Source: an uncultured Clostridia bacterium
Lineage (GTDB): Bacteria; Bacillota; Clostridia; Oscillospirales; Ruminococcaceae
DNA length: 64,000 nucleotides
Assembly: GCA_937906945.1 (NCBI GenBank)
Contig: CALCUE010000006.1
Span: 1-64,000 of the forward strand
Direction of reading: 5' to 3'
Of this stretch, positions 1-7,290 are shown in pieces. Both the position numbers and the translations under genes were made by a program. Numbering within the stretch: the stretch's first letter is position 1; every line of letters starts with the position of its first letter. The notes beneath the pieces are model-generated. The model searched no databases. It saw nothing but the letters and a program-made list of their open reading frames with translations, and was not told where the DNA came from.

Positions 1-111
1 CAGACGAACCTCACGCATCGCGGTTTTTACGTCGCTTTCGGTCAGTTTGCCTTTGTTACGGAGCTTTTTGAAAACAGCGGCCAGCTTATCGGATAATCCT
101 TCAAATGCCAT
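1..111 (-). CDS. ffh: Signal recognition particle protein Ffh, N-terminal fragment
   Basis: The gene runs off the left edge, so only the first 37 codons are present. The translation starts MAFEGLSDKLAAVFKKLRNK and continues into an alternating basic helix, which is the typical start of the Ffh N domain. Ffh is the GTPase of the signal recognition particle that targets nascent membrane proteins to the translocon. It lies 16 bases downstream of ylxM on the same strand, the usual Firmicutes arrangement, which supports the call. The GTPase and M domains are outside the window. Confidence 0.9.
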   Translation of the reverse strand, partial: MAFEGLSDKLAAVFKKLRNKGKLTESDVKTAMREVRL

Positions 112-127
112 GAAAATACCTCTTTAA

Positions 128-490
128 TCAGTCGTTCAGATGGCGTGCCAGACGGACGATCTTCGCCGTATGCTCGGTGATCGTATGAAGAGAAGCGCCG
201 TTGATGGTGTCCTCGTCGATCGCGTTGGCTTCGGAAATAATGGAATCCAGACTGTTCTGAATTTCGCGGAAGCGCTTGGCCAAGCCAAGCTTTTCTTCCA
301 TTTCCAAAAGCGTCGCCTCTGCCCTTTTGATGGAGTCACGAACGCCCTGCCGGGTAATTCCGAGGTGCTCGGAAATCTCAGCCAAAGAAAGGTCATCGTT
401 ATAGTAATAGTCAATAACGTCCTGCTGCTTATCGGTCAGGATCTCGCCGTAAAAATCGAAGAGCAGCGTGATGTTCATATCCTTTGCCAT
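128..490 (-). CDS. ylxM: YlxM family (UPF0122) helix-turn-helix protein
   Basis: This 120-residue protein carries a sigma-70 region-4-like helix-turn-helix at about residues 36-60 (LSLAEISEHLGITRQG core) followed by a long helix. That is the fold and length of YlxM, a small protein co-transcribed with ffh in Firmicutes and thought to modulate signal recognition particle function. The ATG at 488-490 is chosen because AGGAGG sits just upstream, and a longer in-frame extension would run through the promoter. The ffh start follows after 16 bases. A near-consensus promoter lies at 543-571. Confidence 0.9.
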   Translation of the reverse strand: MAKDMNITLLFDFYGEILTDKQQDVIDYYYNDDLSLAEISEHLGITRQGVRDSIKRAEATLLEMEEKLGLAKRFREIQNSLDSIISEANAIDEDTINGASLHTITEHTAKIVRLARHLND

Positions 491-542
491 GGTGTTCGCC
501 TCCTTTTTTGTAAAGTTGTTTGCTTTACAATGCAACACTATT

Positions 543-571
543 ATTATAAAAGAAAAACGCCCGGCTGTCAA
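543..571 (-). promoter_or_regulatory. ylxM-ffh promoter (TTGACA-17-TATAAT)
   Basis: On the minus strand TTGACA (566-571) and TATAAT (543-548) are separated by exactly 17 bases. The -35 box falls in the loop of the upstream terminator hairpin (550-590) and the spacer contains that hairpin's 3' arm. Confidence 0.85.
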
Positions 572-590
572 GCATTTTTTGGGCGTTTTA
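550..590 (-). terminator. Terminator of the amidohydrolase gene
   Basis: Nine-base arms AAAACGCCC and GGGCGTTTT enclose an 18-base loop, with a T-rich run after the second arm on the minus strand. The long loop makes it a less compact terminator than others here. Confidence 0.6.
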
Positions 591-629
591 TAAAGAAAAG
601 TATATTATTTTTTGTGTATTTTATAAAAA

Positions 630-1427
630 TCAAAGGCCATAAAACCGGGCGAAGTTATCGTAGAGGATCATCCGGTTCTGTTCTTCCGAAAGACCGAGAT
701 CAAAGAACACTTTGAGCTCTTCCTCATGATCCCACATCGGAAAATCCGTTCCCCAGAAGAAGTTTTCAATGCCGTATTTATCAAAGAACTTAAAAATAAG
801 TTCCTTGTCCATGAACCGAAGGGAACTGGAAATATCGAAATGGACCGTTCCCGGTTCATAGGCCCGATAGGCGTCCTCCCAAACCGTGTAGCCACCGAAA
901 TGGGCCGCGATCAGCTTAAGACCCGGAACCTGCCGAATGACGTTGGCCATCCGAAACGGCGCCGAATAGGGCCGGTTGACGTCCCCCACGTGGACAAGCA
1001 GGAAAAGATCCTTTTCCCGGATCGCCCGGAACATCGGCAGCGCCAGATAGTCGTCCAAAAAGAACTCCTGAAAATCCGGATGCAGTTTGATTCCCGTCAG
1101 ACCAAGCCCTTTGGCACGATCCAACTCCTCCTCGATCCCCTCAAAAAACGGATGCATCGTTCCGAACCCGATAAATTCCGGATGTTTCTCGCATTCCGAG
1201 GCGATAAAATTATTGATGGAAACGACCTGTTTCGGCGTTGTCGCCGCGGAACAGACCACCAATTTTTCAATTTTGGCCCGTTTCCCGGAAGCCGAAAGCT
1301 CCTCTCCGGTACCCAGATGCGCCATCGGCGCTCCGCCGTAAAAATTGCCGATCGCTCCGGTCGCCTTTTCTACGATCTTCTCCGGATAGATATGGTTATG
1401 TACGTCCACAATGCGGTATGGTTCCAA
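630..1427 (-). CDS. Amidohydrolase-2 family metal-dependent hydrolase
   Basis: A 265-residue TIM-barrel amidohydrolase of the ACMSD/amidohydrolase-2 type. Visible metal-site motifs are VDVHNH near the N-terminus (His10 and His12), LLVHVGD (His146), LIAAHFGG (His176) and WGTDFPMWD (Asp228). Family members hydrolyse or decarboxylate small cyclic or acidic substrates; the substrate here cannot be read from sequence. The start is a TTG at 1425-1427, forced because the HxH motif begins only eight codons later. The gene follows eutQ but is separated from it by a clear terminator, so it may be outside the ethanolamine operon. Confidence 0.82.
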   Translation of the reverse strand: MEPYRIVDVHNHIYPEKIVEKATGAIGNFYGGAPMAHLGTGEELSASGKRAKIEKLVVCSAATTPKQVVSINNFIASECEKHPEFIGFGTMHPFFEGIEEELDRAKGLGLTGIKLHPDFQEFFLDDYLALPMFRAIREKDLFLLVHVGDVNRPYSAPFRMANVIRQVPGLKLIAAHFGGYTVWEDAYRAYEPGTVHFDISSSLRFMDKELIFKFFDKYGIENFFWGTDFPMWDHEEELKVFFDLGLSEEQNRMILYDNFARFYGL

Positions 1428-1485
1428 GATAGGCCGCCCCCTTTTTCTTTATTTTACCACAAACCACTTTCTTTTTCAACGCATA

Positions 1486-1517
1486 AAAAAAAGACCGCTC
1501 AAAGAGCGGTCTTTTTG
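1486..1517 (-). terminator. Terminator after eutQ
   Basis: Arms AAAAAGACCGCTC and GAGCGGTCTTTTT flank a three-base loop, about a dozen bases after the eutQ stop. It should end the eut transcript. Confidence 0.9.
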
Positions 1518-1529
1518 GAAATCAATAAA

Positions 1530-1985
1530 TTATTGATTTGCCCAGTCTGCCGGGTAAGAGATGTAAATAAATCTTACGTGATCCGGAGTGGAGAAATGAA
1601 TGCTGGTGCCTTTCGGAATGAAGGTCATGTCGCCGGCATGAGCGGTGACATTGCCAGCTTCGGATTTCAGGACGATGGTACCATCGATGATGTATTCGCA
1701 TTCATCGTAGTTAAGAGTCCAGGGGAAGTCCGTGCCGTTTCTCATTTCCATAACACCAATGCCGAGTCTCGGGGACTCTTCAAGAGTGACAACGTCAAGA
1801 AGATCTACGTCTTTGGTGGCATCGCCAATATCAAAGGGGAAGGTCTCGCATTTGACGGTATCGGTCTTGATGGACATCATGCCGTTAGAAAGAACGTTGC
1901 GTTCAAAAGGCATAGCGTCTTCTTTTTTCATATTCTCGCAGACTTTGGCGACAATCTCCTTAATGAGTTCTTCACTAAGATTCAT
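1530..1985 (-). CDS. eutQ: Ethanolamine utilization cupin protein EutQ
   Basis: A 151-residue protein whose C-terminal two thirds is a cupin barrel (WTLNYDECEYIIDG, then AHAGDMTFIPKGTSIHFSTP), matching EutQ. In Salmonella EutQ has been reported to have acetate kinase activity and to be needed for microcompartment formation. Residues 1-22 form an amphipathic helix (SEELIKEIVAKVCENMKK) that resembles cargo-targeting peptides. The ATG at 1983-1985 has a strong AGGAGG upstream; an in-frame upstream extension overlaps the hairpins and is rejected. It is the last eut gene, 134 bases after eutH and beyond an intervening terminator. Confidence 0.92.
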   Translation of the reverse strand: MNLSEELIKEIVAKVCENMKKEDAMPFERNVLSNGMMSIKTDTVKCETFPFDIGDATKDVDLLDVVTLEESPRLGIGVMEMRNGTDFPWTLNYDECEYIIDGTIVLKSEAGNVTAHAGDMTFIPKGTSIHFSTPDHVRFIYISYPADWANQ

Positions 1986-2039
1986 TGTATTACGCCTCCT
2001 TCTACTAAAAACTTCCGAAGAAGTTAAAAAAATTCTTAT

Positions 2040-2071
2040 AAAAGTGCCTATCGCGGCAATAGGCACTTTTT
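2040..2071 (-). terminator. Intrinsic terminator between eutH and eutQ
   Basis: Arms AAAGTGCCTAT and ATAGGCACTTT with loop CGCGGCA, followed on the minus strand by a T-rich run. Its position inside the locus means eutQ depends on read-through, antitermination or its own promoter. The loop does not match the A1/G4 hexaloop expected of an EutV (ANTAR) target. Confidence 0.8.
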
Positions 2072-2119
2072 AAGGTTCGTAAAACGATAGGTTTTACTTA
2101 AAATGCAACCGTCCTAAAA

Positions 2120-3370
2120 TTAGTCTTCAGTTGCGCCCGGGATCTTAGCAAGAAGAGCCGGAGCCATGAAGTTACCAACAACGATAGCAAGGATACCAGC
2201 AACAAGTTTACCAACGATCATCGGGAAGATCATGTCGGCGTTGTTACCAGCGCAGAATCCGAGGTGGTCACCAAATACGAAAGCTGCGGAAACAGCGAAA
2301 GCGCAGTTGAGGAGTTTGCCCTTCGGGTTCATGTCTTTGAGAAGGTTGAACATGGCGATGTTGTTAGCAAGGTTAGCAACAAGACCAGCAGAACCAGCAG
2401 CGTTCATGCCAAGAGCTTTACCAACTTTTTCAAGGGCACCGCCGAATTTATCGGTGATGAACTTGACCATCGGATAAGCGCCGCAAAGAACGATAGCGAT
2501 AACACCGCAGGTAAGAAGACCGGATTCAAGGCCGTTGATGCCTTCGCCGCCGATGACGGAGTCATCCATCATGATGGAGAAGATCGGGAAGTTGATACCA
2601 GTGTTGTATTCAAAGATGGCGATAGCGGTGACAGCAGTGATGAAAATGGTAACGCCGTTACCGAATTTCTCAAAGCCTTTCATCATGCCAGCAGGAGCGA
2701 ACCAAAGGCCAGCAGCGATGAGAGCAGCAATGATAACAACAGGGATCAGGTTGATAAGAACTTCACCAATGCTGAGTTTGTACTGAGTGGTGTTCATAAC
2801 AAGACCACCGGCGATGCAGCCGAAGGGGATGGTTACGATACCGCAAAGAGTACCAGCGCCGAGGTAAGAACGGTCAGAAGGATCGATGATACCAAGAGCT
2901 ACCGGGATGGTGAAAACGATGGTCGGTCCCATCATGGAGCCGAGGATAAGACCAGCGTAGTTACCGATGGACTCGTTAGCAGCCATGGACATAGCAAGAG
3001 GATAACCACCCATGTCGCAAGCAAGAAGAGTAGTTGCGAACATAGCAGGGTCAGCACCTACAAGACCATAGAGCGGTCCAATGATAGGAGTAAGTACGAG
3101 GTTGAGGATCGGAGCAACGGCGACAACACCGGCCATGGACATGGCAAGAGGGCCCATTGCGTTGATACCTTCTTCAAACTGTTCGCCATAACCAAGTTTG
3201 TTTCCGCAAATCTTGTCAATAGCGCCAACAAGCATGAAGATCATCATGATCATAACGATAACGGTCTGAATAGCAGTCCAGCCGTTGAAGTTTCCAAGCC
3301 ATCCCTGGATGGAATCAGTAAATACCGGAACAGTATTGCTCCAAGCAGCAGCAAGTTCAGAGAAATCCAT
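2120..3370 (-). CDS. eutH: Ethanolamine transporter EutH
   Basis: A 416-residue, very hydrophobic protein with about ten or eleven predicted membrane segments and many glycine/alanine-rich stretches, agreeing in length and sequence style with EutH (e.g. LLACDMGGYPLAMSMA, GDHLGFCAGNNADMIFPMI). EutH brings ethanolamine across the cytoplasmic membrane when external concentrations or pH are low. The ATG at 3368-3370 has TAGGAGG at good spacing. It is preceded by a 220-base structured leader and followed by a terminator, so it may be expressed separately from the shell and enzyme genes. Codons are strongly biased to GCT/GCA/GGT forms. Confidence 0.95.
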   Translation of the reverse strand: MDFSELAAAWSNTVPVFTDSIQGWLGNFNGWTAIQTVIVMIMMIFMLVGAIDKICGNKLGYGEQFEEGINAMGPLAMSMAGVVAVAPILNLVLTPIIGPLYGLVGADPAMFATTLLACDMGGYPLAMSMAANESIGNYAGLILGSMMGPTIVFTIPVALGIIDPSDRSYLGAGTLCGIVTIPFGCIAGGLVMNTTQYKLSIGEVLINLIPVVIIAALIAAGLWFAPAGMMKGFEKFGNGVTIFITAVTAIAIFEYNTGINFPIFSIMMDDSVIGGEGINGLESGLLTCGVIAIVLCGAYPMVKFITDKFGGALEKVGKALGMNAAGSAGLVANLANNIAMFNLLKDMNPKGKLLNCAFAVSAAFVFGDHLGFCAGNNADMIFPMIVGKLVAGILAIVVGNFMAPALLAKIPGATED

Positions 3371-3590
3371 AATTGACCTCCTAAAAAATTTAGTTTAATA
3401 ATCTCAAACTATATTCATAAAAGGGAATTGCCTTACAGTGGGAACGGTATATGAACTCTATAAGTCGAACACTCCGAAAAGCGGAGGCCGCTAGCCCGAC
3501 GCTAAAACTCATATTTCCCTCTGTAAAACTCCCTAGAATGACTTTCATTCCTGTCTTCAAACAGGATTTTTCAAGGTTCGTTTGCCGAAG
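3371..3590 (-). promoter_or_regulatory. Unassigned structured leader between eutN and eutH
   Basis: This 220-base stretch contains no gene. On the transcript strand I see hairpins CCTGT-TTGAAG-ACAGG and GAATGA-AAG-TCATTC back to back, then a larger one with outer arms GTCG/CGAC and inner CTCCG/CGGAG, and finally AGTTTGA/TTAAACT followed by six T before the ribosome binding site. I could not match it to the cobalamin riboswitch (no B12 box) or another class I know. Confidence 0.45.
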
Positions 3591-3866
3591 TTATATATCG
3601 GCAAGAACGGTATCATCGATAACACCAACTATTGCAGCATCGATAGGCACGCTGGTACCAACAGCGTATCTCGCCGGGTTACCGGTTACGATAAGGACTT
3701 TATCACCAATACCGGCGTCAACGACGTCGGCGGCAATATAAGGCTCACGGGTAATGTTGCCCGCCATCTTATAGTCCAAGGGCTCGACGATCAGAAGTTT
3801 CAAGCCTTCCAATTTCGGCTCTTTTCTGGTTGCCCAAACACTGCCTATAACTACTCCAATTCTCAT
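3591..3866 (-). CDS. eutN: Microcompartment vertex protein EutN
   Basis: A 91-residue protein of the EutN/CcmL family, the pentamer that caps the vertices of a microcompartment shell. It begins MRIGVVIGSVWATRKEPKL and contains VDAGIGDKVLIVTGNPAR, both typical of the family, and the length is normal. The ATG at 3864-3866 is preceded by GGAGGT. It follows the 245-codon eut gene by 33 bases and ends just before the eutH leader. Confidence 0.94.
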   Translation of the reverse strand: MRIGVVIGSVWATRKEPKLEGLKLLIVEPLDYKMAGNITREPYIAADVVDAGIGDKVLIVTGNPARYAVGTSVPIDAAIVGVIDDTVLADI

Positions 3867-3899
3867 TCGGTAATACCTCCGTTAAATCAGATCTGACGA

Positions 3900-4637
3900 T
3901 CAGATCAGTTCGATACCGAGCTCAAAAGCGGTATCCTTGGCAAGATAAGTGATGACCGGCTTCTCGGGAAGCTGGATCTTCTTATAATGCTTAGCCGCCG
4001 CGTCACGGATATCTCTTTCCGTAATAACACGTTTTTTGAGCACGAGCACGGATTCTTCATTTTCTGCTTTGGGAGCTTCTTTCGGAGCTTCCGCGACAGT
4101 TTCGACCTTCTCGGCGACTTCTTGTGCCGGAACTTCAACGCCCTCGCAAATGGCGGCTTTTACGTCGTCCAATGCAAGAAGCTCTACTCCGCTGTCAAGA
4201 AGGATCTGGAGATTTTTGTAAATATTGTTGTACAGAGCGGTGGCGGAGGTTCCCTCATATTTGAGGATCTCAACGTCATCTTTTACCATAATGACCCGTT
4301 TACCCTTCAGGATCGCTTCAGCCGCAAGGGCAAGGAATTTATTGTCAGTGCAGCCGTTGGCGATCTTAAACAAATTGCTATTTGTCATATTGAAAAGCAC
4401 AATGGAGTCGTAGTCATCGACATTGACTTCATAATTTTGTGCAAGAGCGCAACTGACTTTGCACAGTTCGCTGTCAAGCTTTTCCATCGAGCAGCACTCG
4501 CCGCAATGCTCTTCGGTCAGGATGAGCGCGGATTTGGCTTTGATCTCTTTGGCAACCGGAGCTCCCGTAATGCCCTCTTTCTCAAGATAAGCTTTTACGG
4601 CACGGACAGCAAGCTCTATTAACAAATCCATATCCAT
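3900..4637 (-). CDS. Gram-positive ethanolamine utilization protein of unknown role (TIGR02536-like)
   Basis: A 245-residue protein that resembles the uncharacterised eut protein found beside eutJ/eutN in Gram-positive eut loci. It starts with an amphipathic helix (MDMDLLIELAVRAVKAYLEK) like an encapsulation peptide, then an alpha/beta domain (residues ~25-165) with a cysteine cluster (HCGECC at ~45-50, CKVSC at ~60), a charged Ala/Pro/Glu linker (~170-195) and a short C-terminal alpha/beta segment. The alpha/beta core could be flavoprotein-like, but no catalytic motif is clear. I use the ATG at 4635-4637, with AAGGTG upstream, over a TTG seven codons earlier. Confidence 0.8.
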   Translation of the reverse strand: MDMDLLIELAVRAVKAYLEKEGITGAPVAKEIKAKSALILTEEHCGECCSMEKLDSELCKVSCALAQNYEVNVDDYDSIVLFNMTNSNLFKIANGCTDNKFLALAAEAILKGKRVIMVKDDVEILKYEGTSATALYNNIYKNLQILLDSGVELLALDDVKAAICEGVEVPAQEVAEKVETVAEAPKEAPKAENEESVLVLKKRVITERDIRDAAAKHYKKIQLPEKPVITYLAKDTAFELGIELI

Positions 4638-4696
4638 AATTATCACCTTCTTTTTCAAAGCGTTCGCTATTGGAAAAGATATGGGGTCGCAAGGTC

Positions 4697-5518
4697 TTAA
4701 TCGACTTCGCAGTTCATGGCTATACCGGTCGGTGTAACCAGGAACGGGTCCGCGGGTTTAATAGTTTTTACGCCAACTGTATCTTCGAATATTTTCTCCA
4801 TGCCGGTCAGGCAACAAGTACCTCCGCAAAGATAGATGGTGTCGATGTTGTATTTGGATGTATATTTCTTTACGATCGTTGCCATCTTTTCGATTACCGG
4901 TTTCACGATGGGAAGAATCTCTTTGTGACGGTTGTAATCAATTTTGATCTTCTCGGCGTCCTCAAAAGGAACACCGTAAGCACCGGCCAGAACCAGAGAA
5001 AGATGCGTACCGCCCGTAGGCTCGTCATCGACCTCTACTACTTTGCCGTCTTTGAAGATCGCAAGACCGGTCGTGCCGCCGCCGATATCGACGACCACAC
5101 CGTCGGTGATGCCATAGATGGAGTTGGCCGCTGTCGGTTCGTCCAGAATGGTGGTGACTTCAAAGCCAGCGCCTTCGACGCAGTATTTGTGGGTCTTCGT
5201 ACTGGATTCCGTTCCTGCCGGCATAGCGATCGCCGCGTTTTCAAGTTCGCAGCCAAGACGCTCTTCGAGCTTCTTTTTCAGCTGCCGTACGATGGAACAG
5301 GCTCCGGCGTAATCCACAATAACGCCGTCTTTCAAAACCTGCGCGAATTGTTTTTCGCAGGCAACGGGGTTGTTGTCCTCGTCCAGCACAACAATAACGA
5401 TGTAGGCCGTACCAAGGTCAACGCCAACCTTCAACTTATTGGATACAGGCTTGTGAACGACCGTTTCCGTTTCCGTTACACGGGCCATGTAAGCATTGAT
5501 TGTATCAAGATCAACCAT
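4697..5518 (-). CDS. eutJ: Ethanolamine utilization protein EutJ
   Basis: A 273-residue ASKHA-fold (actin/Hsp70-like ATPase) protein. The nucleotide-binding motifs are VGVDLGTAYIVIVVLD near residue 31, VVDIGGGTTGLAIF near 140 and a C-terminal YLCGGTCCLTG. Length and motif spacing match EutJ, proposed to act as a chaperone in eut microcompartments. It lies 14 bases downstream of eutD and 59 bases upstream of the next eut gene, clearly in the operon. The ATG at 5516-5518 follows a reasonable ribosome binding site; its partner protein is not known. Confidence 0.93.
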   Translation of the reverse strand: MVDLDTINAYMARVTETETVVHKPVSNKLKVGVDLGTAYIVIVVLDEDNNPVACEKQFAQVLKDGVIVDYAGACSIVRQLKKKLEERLGCELENAAIAMPAGTESSTKTHKYCVEGAGFEVTTILDEPTAANSIYGITDGVVVDIGGGTTGLAIFKDGKVVEVDDEPTGGTHLSLVLAGAYGVPFEDAEKIKIDYNRHKEILPIVKPVIEKMATIVKKYTSKYNIDTIYLCGGTCCLTGMEKIFEDTVGVKTIKPADPFLVTPTGIAMNCEVD

Positions 5519-5532
5519 TTAAAAATACATCC

Positions 5533-6150
5533 TTATTTGATAATTTTGCCAAGTGCAAAACCTGCAATATGTGCGGCGCCGGCTTCATCGACGTCAACAT
5601 GCATACGAGTACGGAAGTTCGGAGAAACACGAATGACGGTATCCGCAAAGATCAGTTTGCGGTCGGTCATGGCTTCTACGGAAACGACCTGGTTATCCAC
5701 AAGGCCGAGTCTTTCCGCGTCTTCGGGAGTCATGTGAACGTGACGGAGCGCAACGATTGCGCCTTCGTCAATAGTAATTTCGCCTTTCGGTCCTTTAAGC
5801 GTAACGCTGGCAGAACCTTTGGTATCGCCGGATTGGCGAATAGGCGGATTGATTCCAAGGGCGAAAGCATCGCTGAAAGAGACCTCAACCTGCACGTTCT
5901 TTCTCTCCGGTCCAAGAACGGCGACGTTTTTGAAGGAACCTCTCGGTCCGATCACGTCAACTCTTTCTTCTTCCAGATACTGGCCAGGTTGGCTAAGCTC
6001 TCTCTTCGGAGTCAGGGTGTGTCCCTCGCCGAAAAGAATGGCTACGCTTTTCTTGTCCAGATGCACGTGCCGTGCGGAGACCTCTATTTGAACAAGTCCG
6101 GCAGTGCGGATTTCATCCACTACTGCTTCTACGACTTTTTCTGCAGCCAT
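5533..6150 (-). CDS. eutD: Phosphate acyltransferase EutD of the PduL type
   Basis: A 205-residue PduL-family phosphotransacylase, the microcompartment enzyme that converts acetyl-CoA to acetyl-phosphate and recycles CoA inside the shell. The two beta-barrel halves carry paired zinc-binding motifs SARHVHL (His28/His30) and ALRHVHM (His137/His139). Residues 1-18 form an amphipathic helix (AAEKVVEAVVDEIRTAG) typical of PduL encapsulation peptides. It is unrelated to the long Pta/EutD of enterobacteria. The ATG at 6148-6150 is preceded by AGGAGG; eutT ends 15 bases upstream. Confidence 0.95.
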   Translation of the reverse strand: MAAEKVVEAVVDEIRTAGLVQIEVSARHVHLDKKSVAILFGEGHTLTPKRELSQPGQYLEEERVDVIGPRGSFKNVAVLGPERKNVQVEVSFSDAFALGINPPIRQSGDTKGSASVTLKGPKGEITIDEGAIVALRHVHMTPEDAERLGLVDNQVVSVEAMTDRKLIFADTVIRVSPNFRTRMHVDVDEAGAAHIAGFALGKIIK

Positions 6151-6165
6151 GTGTCTCCTCCTAAA

Positions 6166-6933
6166 TTATTTGTATTCACCGGCCAAGTACATGCACATCA
6201 TAATGTGGAAAATACTGGACAGGCGGTTGAGAGTCCGGATGATCTCGGGCTGTTTGACGTTTTTACCGTCAACAAAAGCGTCGAGAGCAGCAATCTCCAG
6301 CTCACGTACTTTCGCACGGAGCATATTAAGCTTCGTGTAATCCAAACCCATCGTATAGTTGGGCAGGAGCATTTGCTTAATATTGTAATATTTCTGCGGG
6401 TTATGGGAACGGTTCCGAATTTCTTCCGGCGTAAGGCCGAGAATCGTCGCTTCTCCCATTTCTTCTTCCATAACTTCGCAATACATGATCTGGTTCAGTA
6501 CTTTGTTGACGTCACCGAGATCATCGACGAGTTTCTGGGAGCCACCGGCGGCAGCAATTTCAGCCTGGATCTGAACGACCGTAGAGCTCATGCTGTCCAG
6601 TTTACCGCGGAAAATGATCCTTGGATGATTTTTACAAACCAATCTATTACCGAAAAGCTGGCACATATATTCCGGCTTTTTCACATAGAAAGCACCGCTT
6701 TGTTCGTCAACGTACTTCGCTCCTACCGGAGTGTCGCTGATCGCGGCCGCTTTGTTATTGGATGCAACGGGTGCCGGAGCTGCCGGCGGATCGCCGAATT
6801 CAACCTTGATCTTCAGCTGATTCAGGTATTCTTTGGCGGCCGGAGAAAGAAGTTTGTCCTTCGGTACATAGTACACGGGCGGGCATTCACCTTTCAGTTC
6901 ACCACGAAGCACCATTTCGGTAATGACCTTCAT
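6166..6933 (-). CDS. eutT: Cob(I)alamin adenosyltransferase EutT
   Basis: A 255-residue EutT-type adenosyltransferase, which makes the adenosylcobalamin needed by EutBC. Conserved segments include PRIIFRGKLDSM (~107-118), ILGLTPEEI and a C-terminal TLNRLSSIFHIMM. The N-terminal part has a Pro/Ala linker (~48-62). It lacks the HX11CCX2C metal-binding motif of the Salmonella enzyme, with only isolated cysteines near residues 91 and 100, so it belongs with the metal-independent EutT class described from Listeria and other Firmicutes. ATG at 6931-6933 after GGGGGTG. Confidence 0.92.
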   Translation of the reverse strand: MKVITEMVLRGELKGECPPVYYVPKDKLLSPAAKEYLNQLKIKVEFGDPPAAPAPVASNNKAAAISDTPVGAKYVDEQSGAFYVKKPEYMCQLFGNRLVCKNHPRIIFRGKLDSMSSTVVQIQAEIAAAGGSQKLVDDLGDVNKVLNQIMYCEVMEEEMGEATILGLTPEEIRNRSHNPQKYYNIKQMLLPNYTMGLDYTKLNMLRAKVRELEIAALDAFVDGKNVKQPEIIRTLNRLSSIFHIMMCMYLAGEYK

Positions 6934-6978
6934 AATATCACCCCCATCTTATAGTATTCGAATTCTATTTAATTAGAA

Positions 6979-7263
6979 TCAGTCCTCGATGGACGGGAGG
7001 ATATACTCGACCTCATCATGGGGTCTCGGGATGACATGAGTGGAGATAAGCTCACCAACACGGTCCGCAGCGGCTGCACCGGCATCGACAGCGGCTTTGG
7101 TAGCGCCGACGTCACCGCGTACAAACACAGTAACGAGGGCGCCACCAACGATCACTTTGCCGATGAGGGTGACATTCGCGGCTTTGACCATGGCATCGGC
7201 TGCCTCAACGGCTCCGACGAGACCTTTCGTCTCAATCATGCCAAGTGCTAATTTCTCAGCCAT
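6979..7263 (-). CDS. eutM: Microcompartment shell hexamer, second EutM paralog
   Basis: A 94-residue single-domain BMC-H protein (MAEKLALGMIETKGLVGAVE start, RGDVGATKAA and HVIPRPH motifs). By eye it is about 85 percent identical to the next gene (14 differences in 94). Differences fall near the pore: Val-Ile-Val-Gly-Gly-Ala here against Val-His-Val-Gly-Gly-Gly in the paralog. It prefers GCC/GTC codons whereas the paralog prefers GCT/GTT, so the duplication is not recent or the copies have different expression demands. The ATG at 7261-7263 has a strong ribosome binding site. Confidence 0.93.
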   Translation of the reverse strand: MAEKLALGMIETKGLVGAVEAADAMVKAANVTLIGKVIVGGALVTVFVRGDVGATKAAVDAGAAAADRVGELISTHVIPRPHDEVEYILPSIED

Positions 7264-7290
7264 CGTGTCTCCTCCTTAAAGGGTGAAAAA

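Noticed and set aside
2040..2120. EutV (ANTAR) antitermination hairpins before eutQ
   Set aside because: The loops do not have A at position 1 and G at position 4 of a hexaloop, and no EutVW gene is in the window.
2264..3376. Long open frame on the plus strand opposite eutH
   Set aside because: It is the complement of a strongly codon-biased gene; it lacks a ribosome binding site and its product is low-complexity (Ser, Lys, Asp-rich) with no family resemblance.
3371..3590. Cobalamin riboswitch before eutH
   Set aside because: No B12 box or the expected conserved core on either strand; kept only as an unassigned leader.
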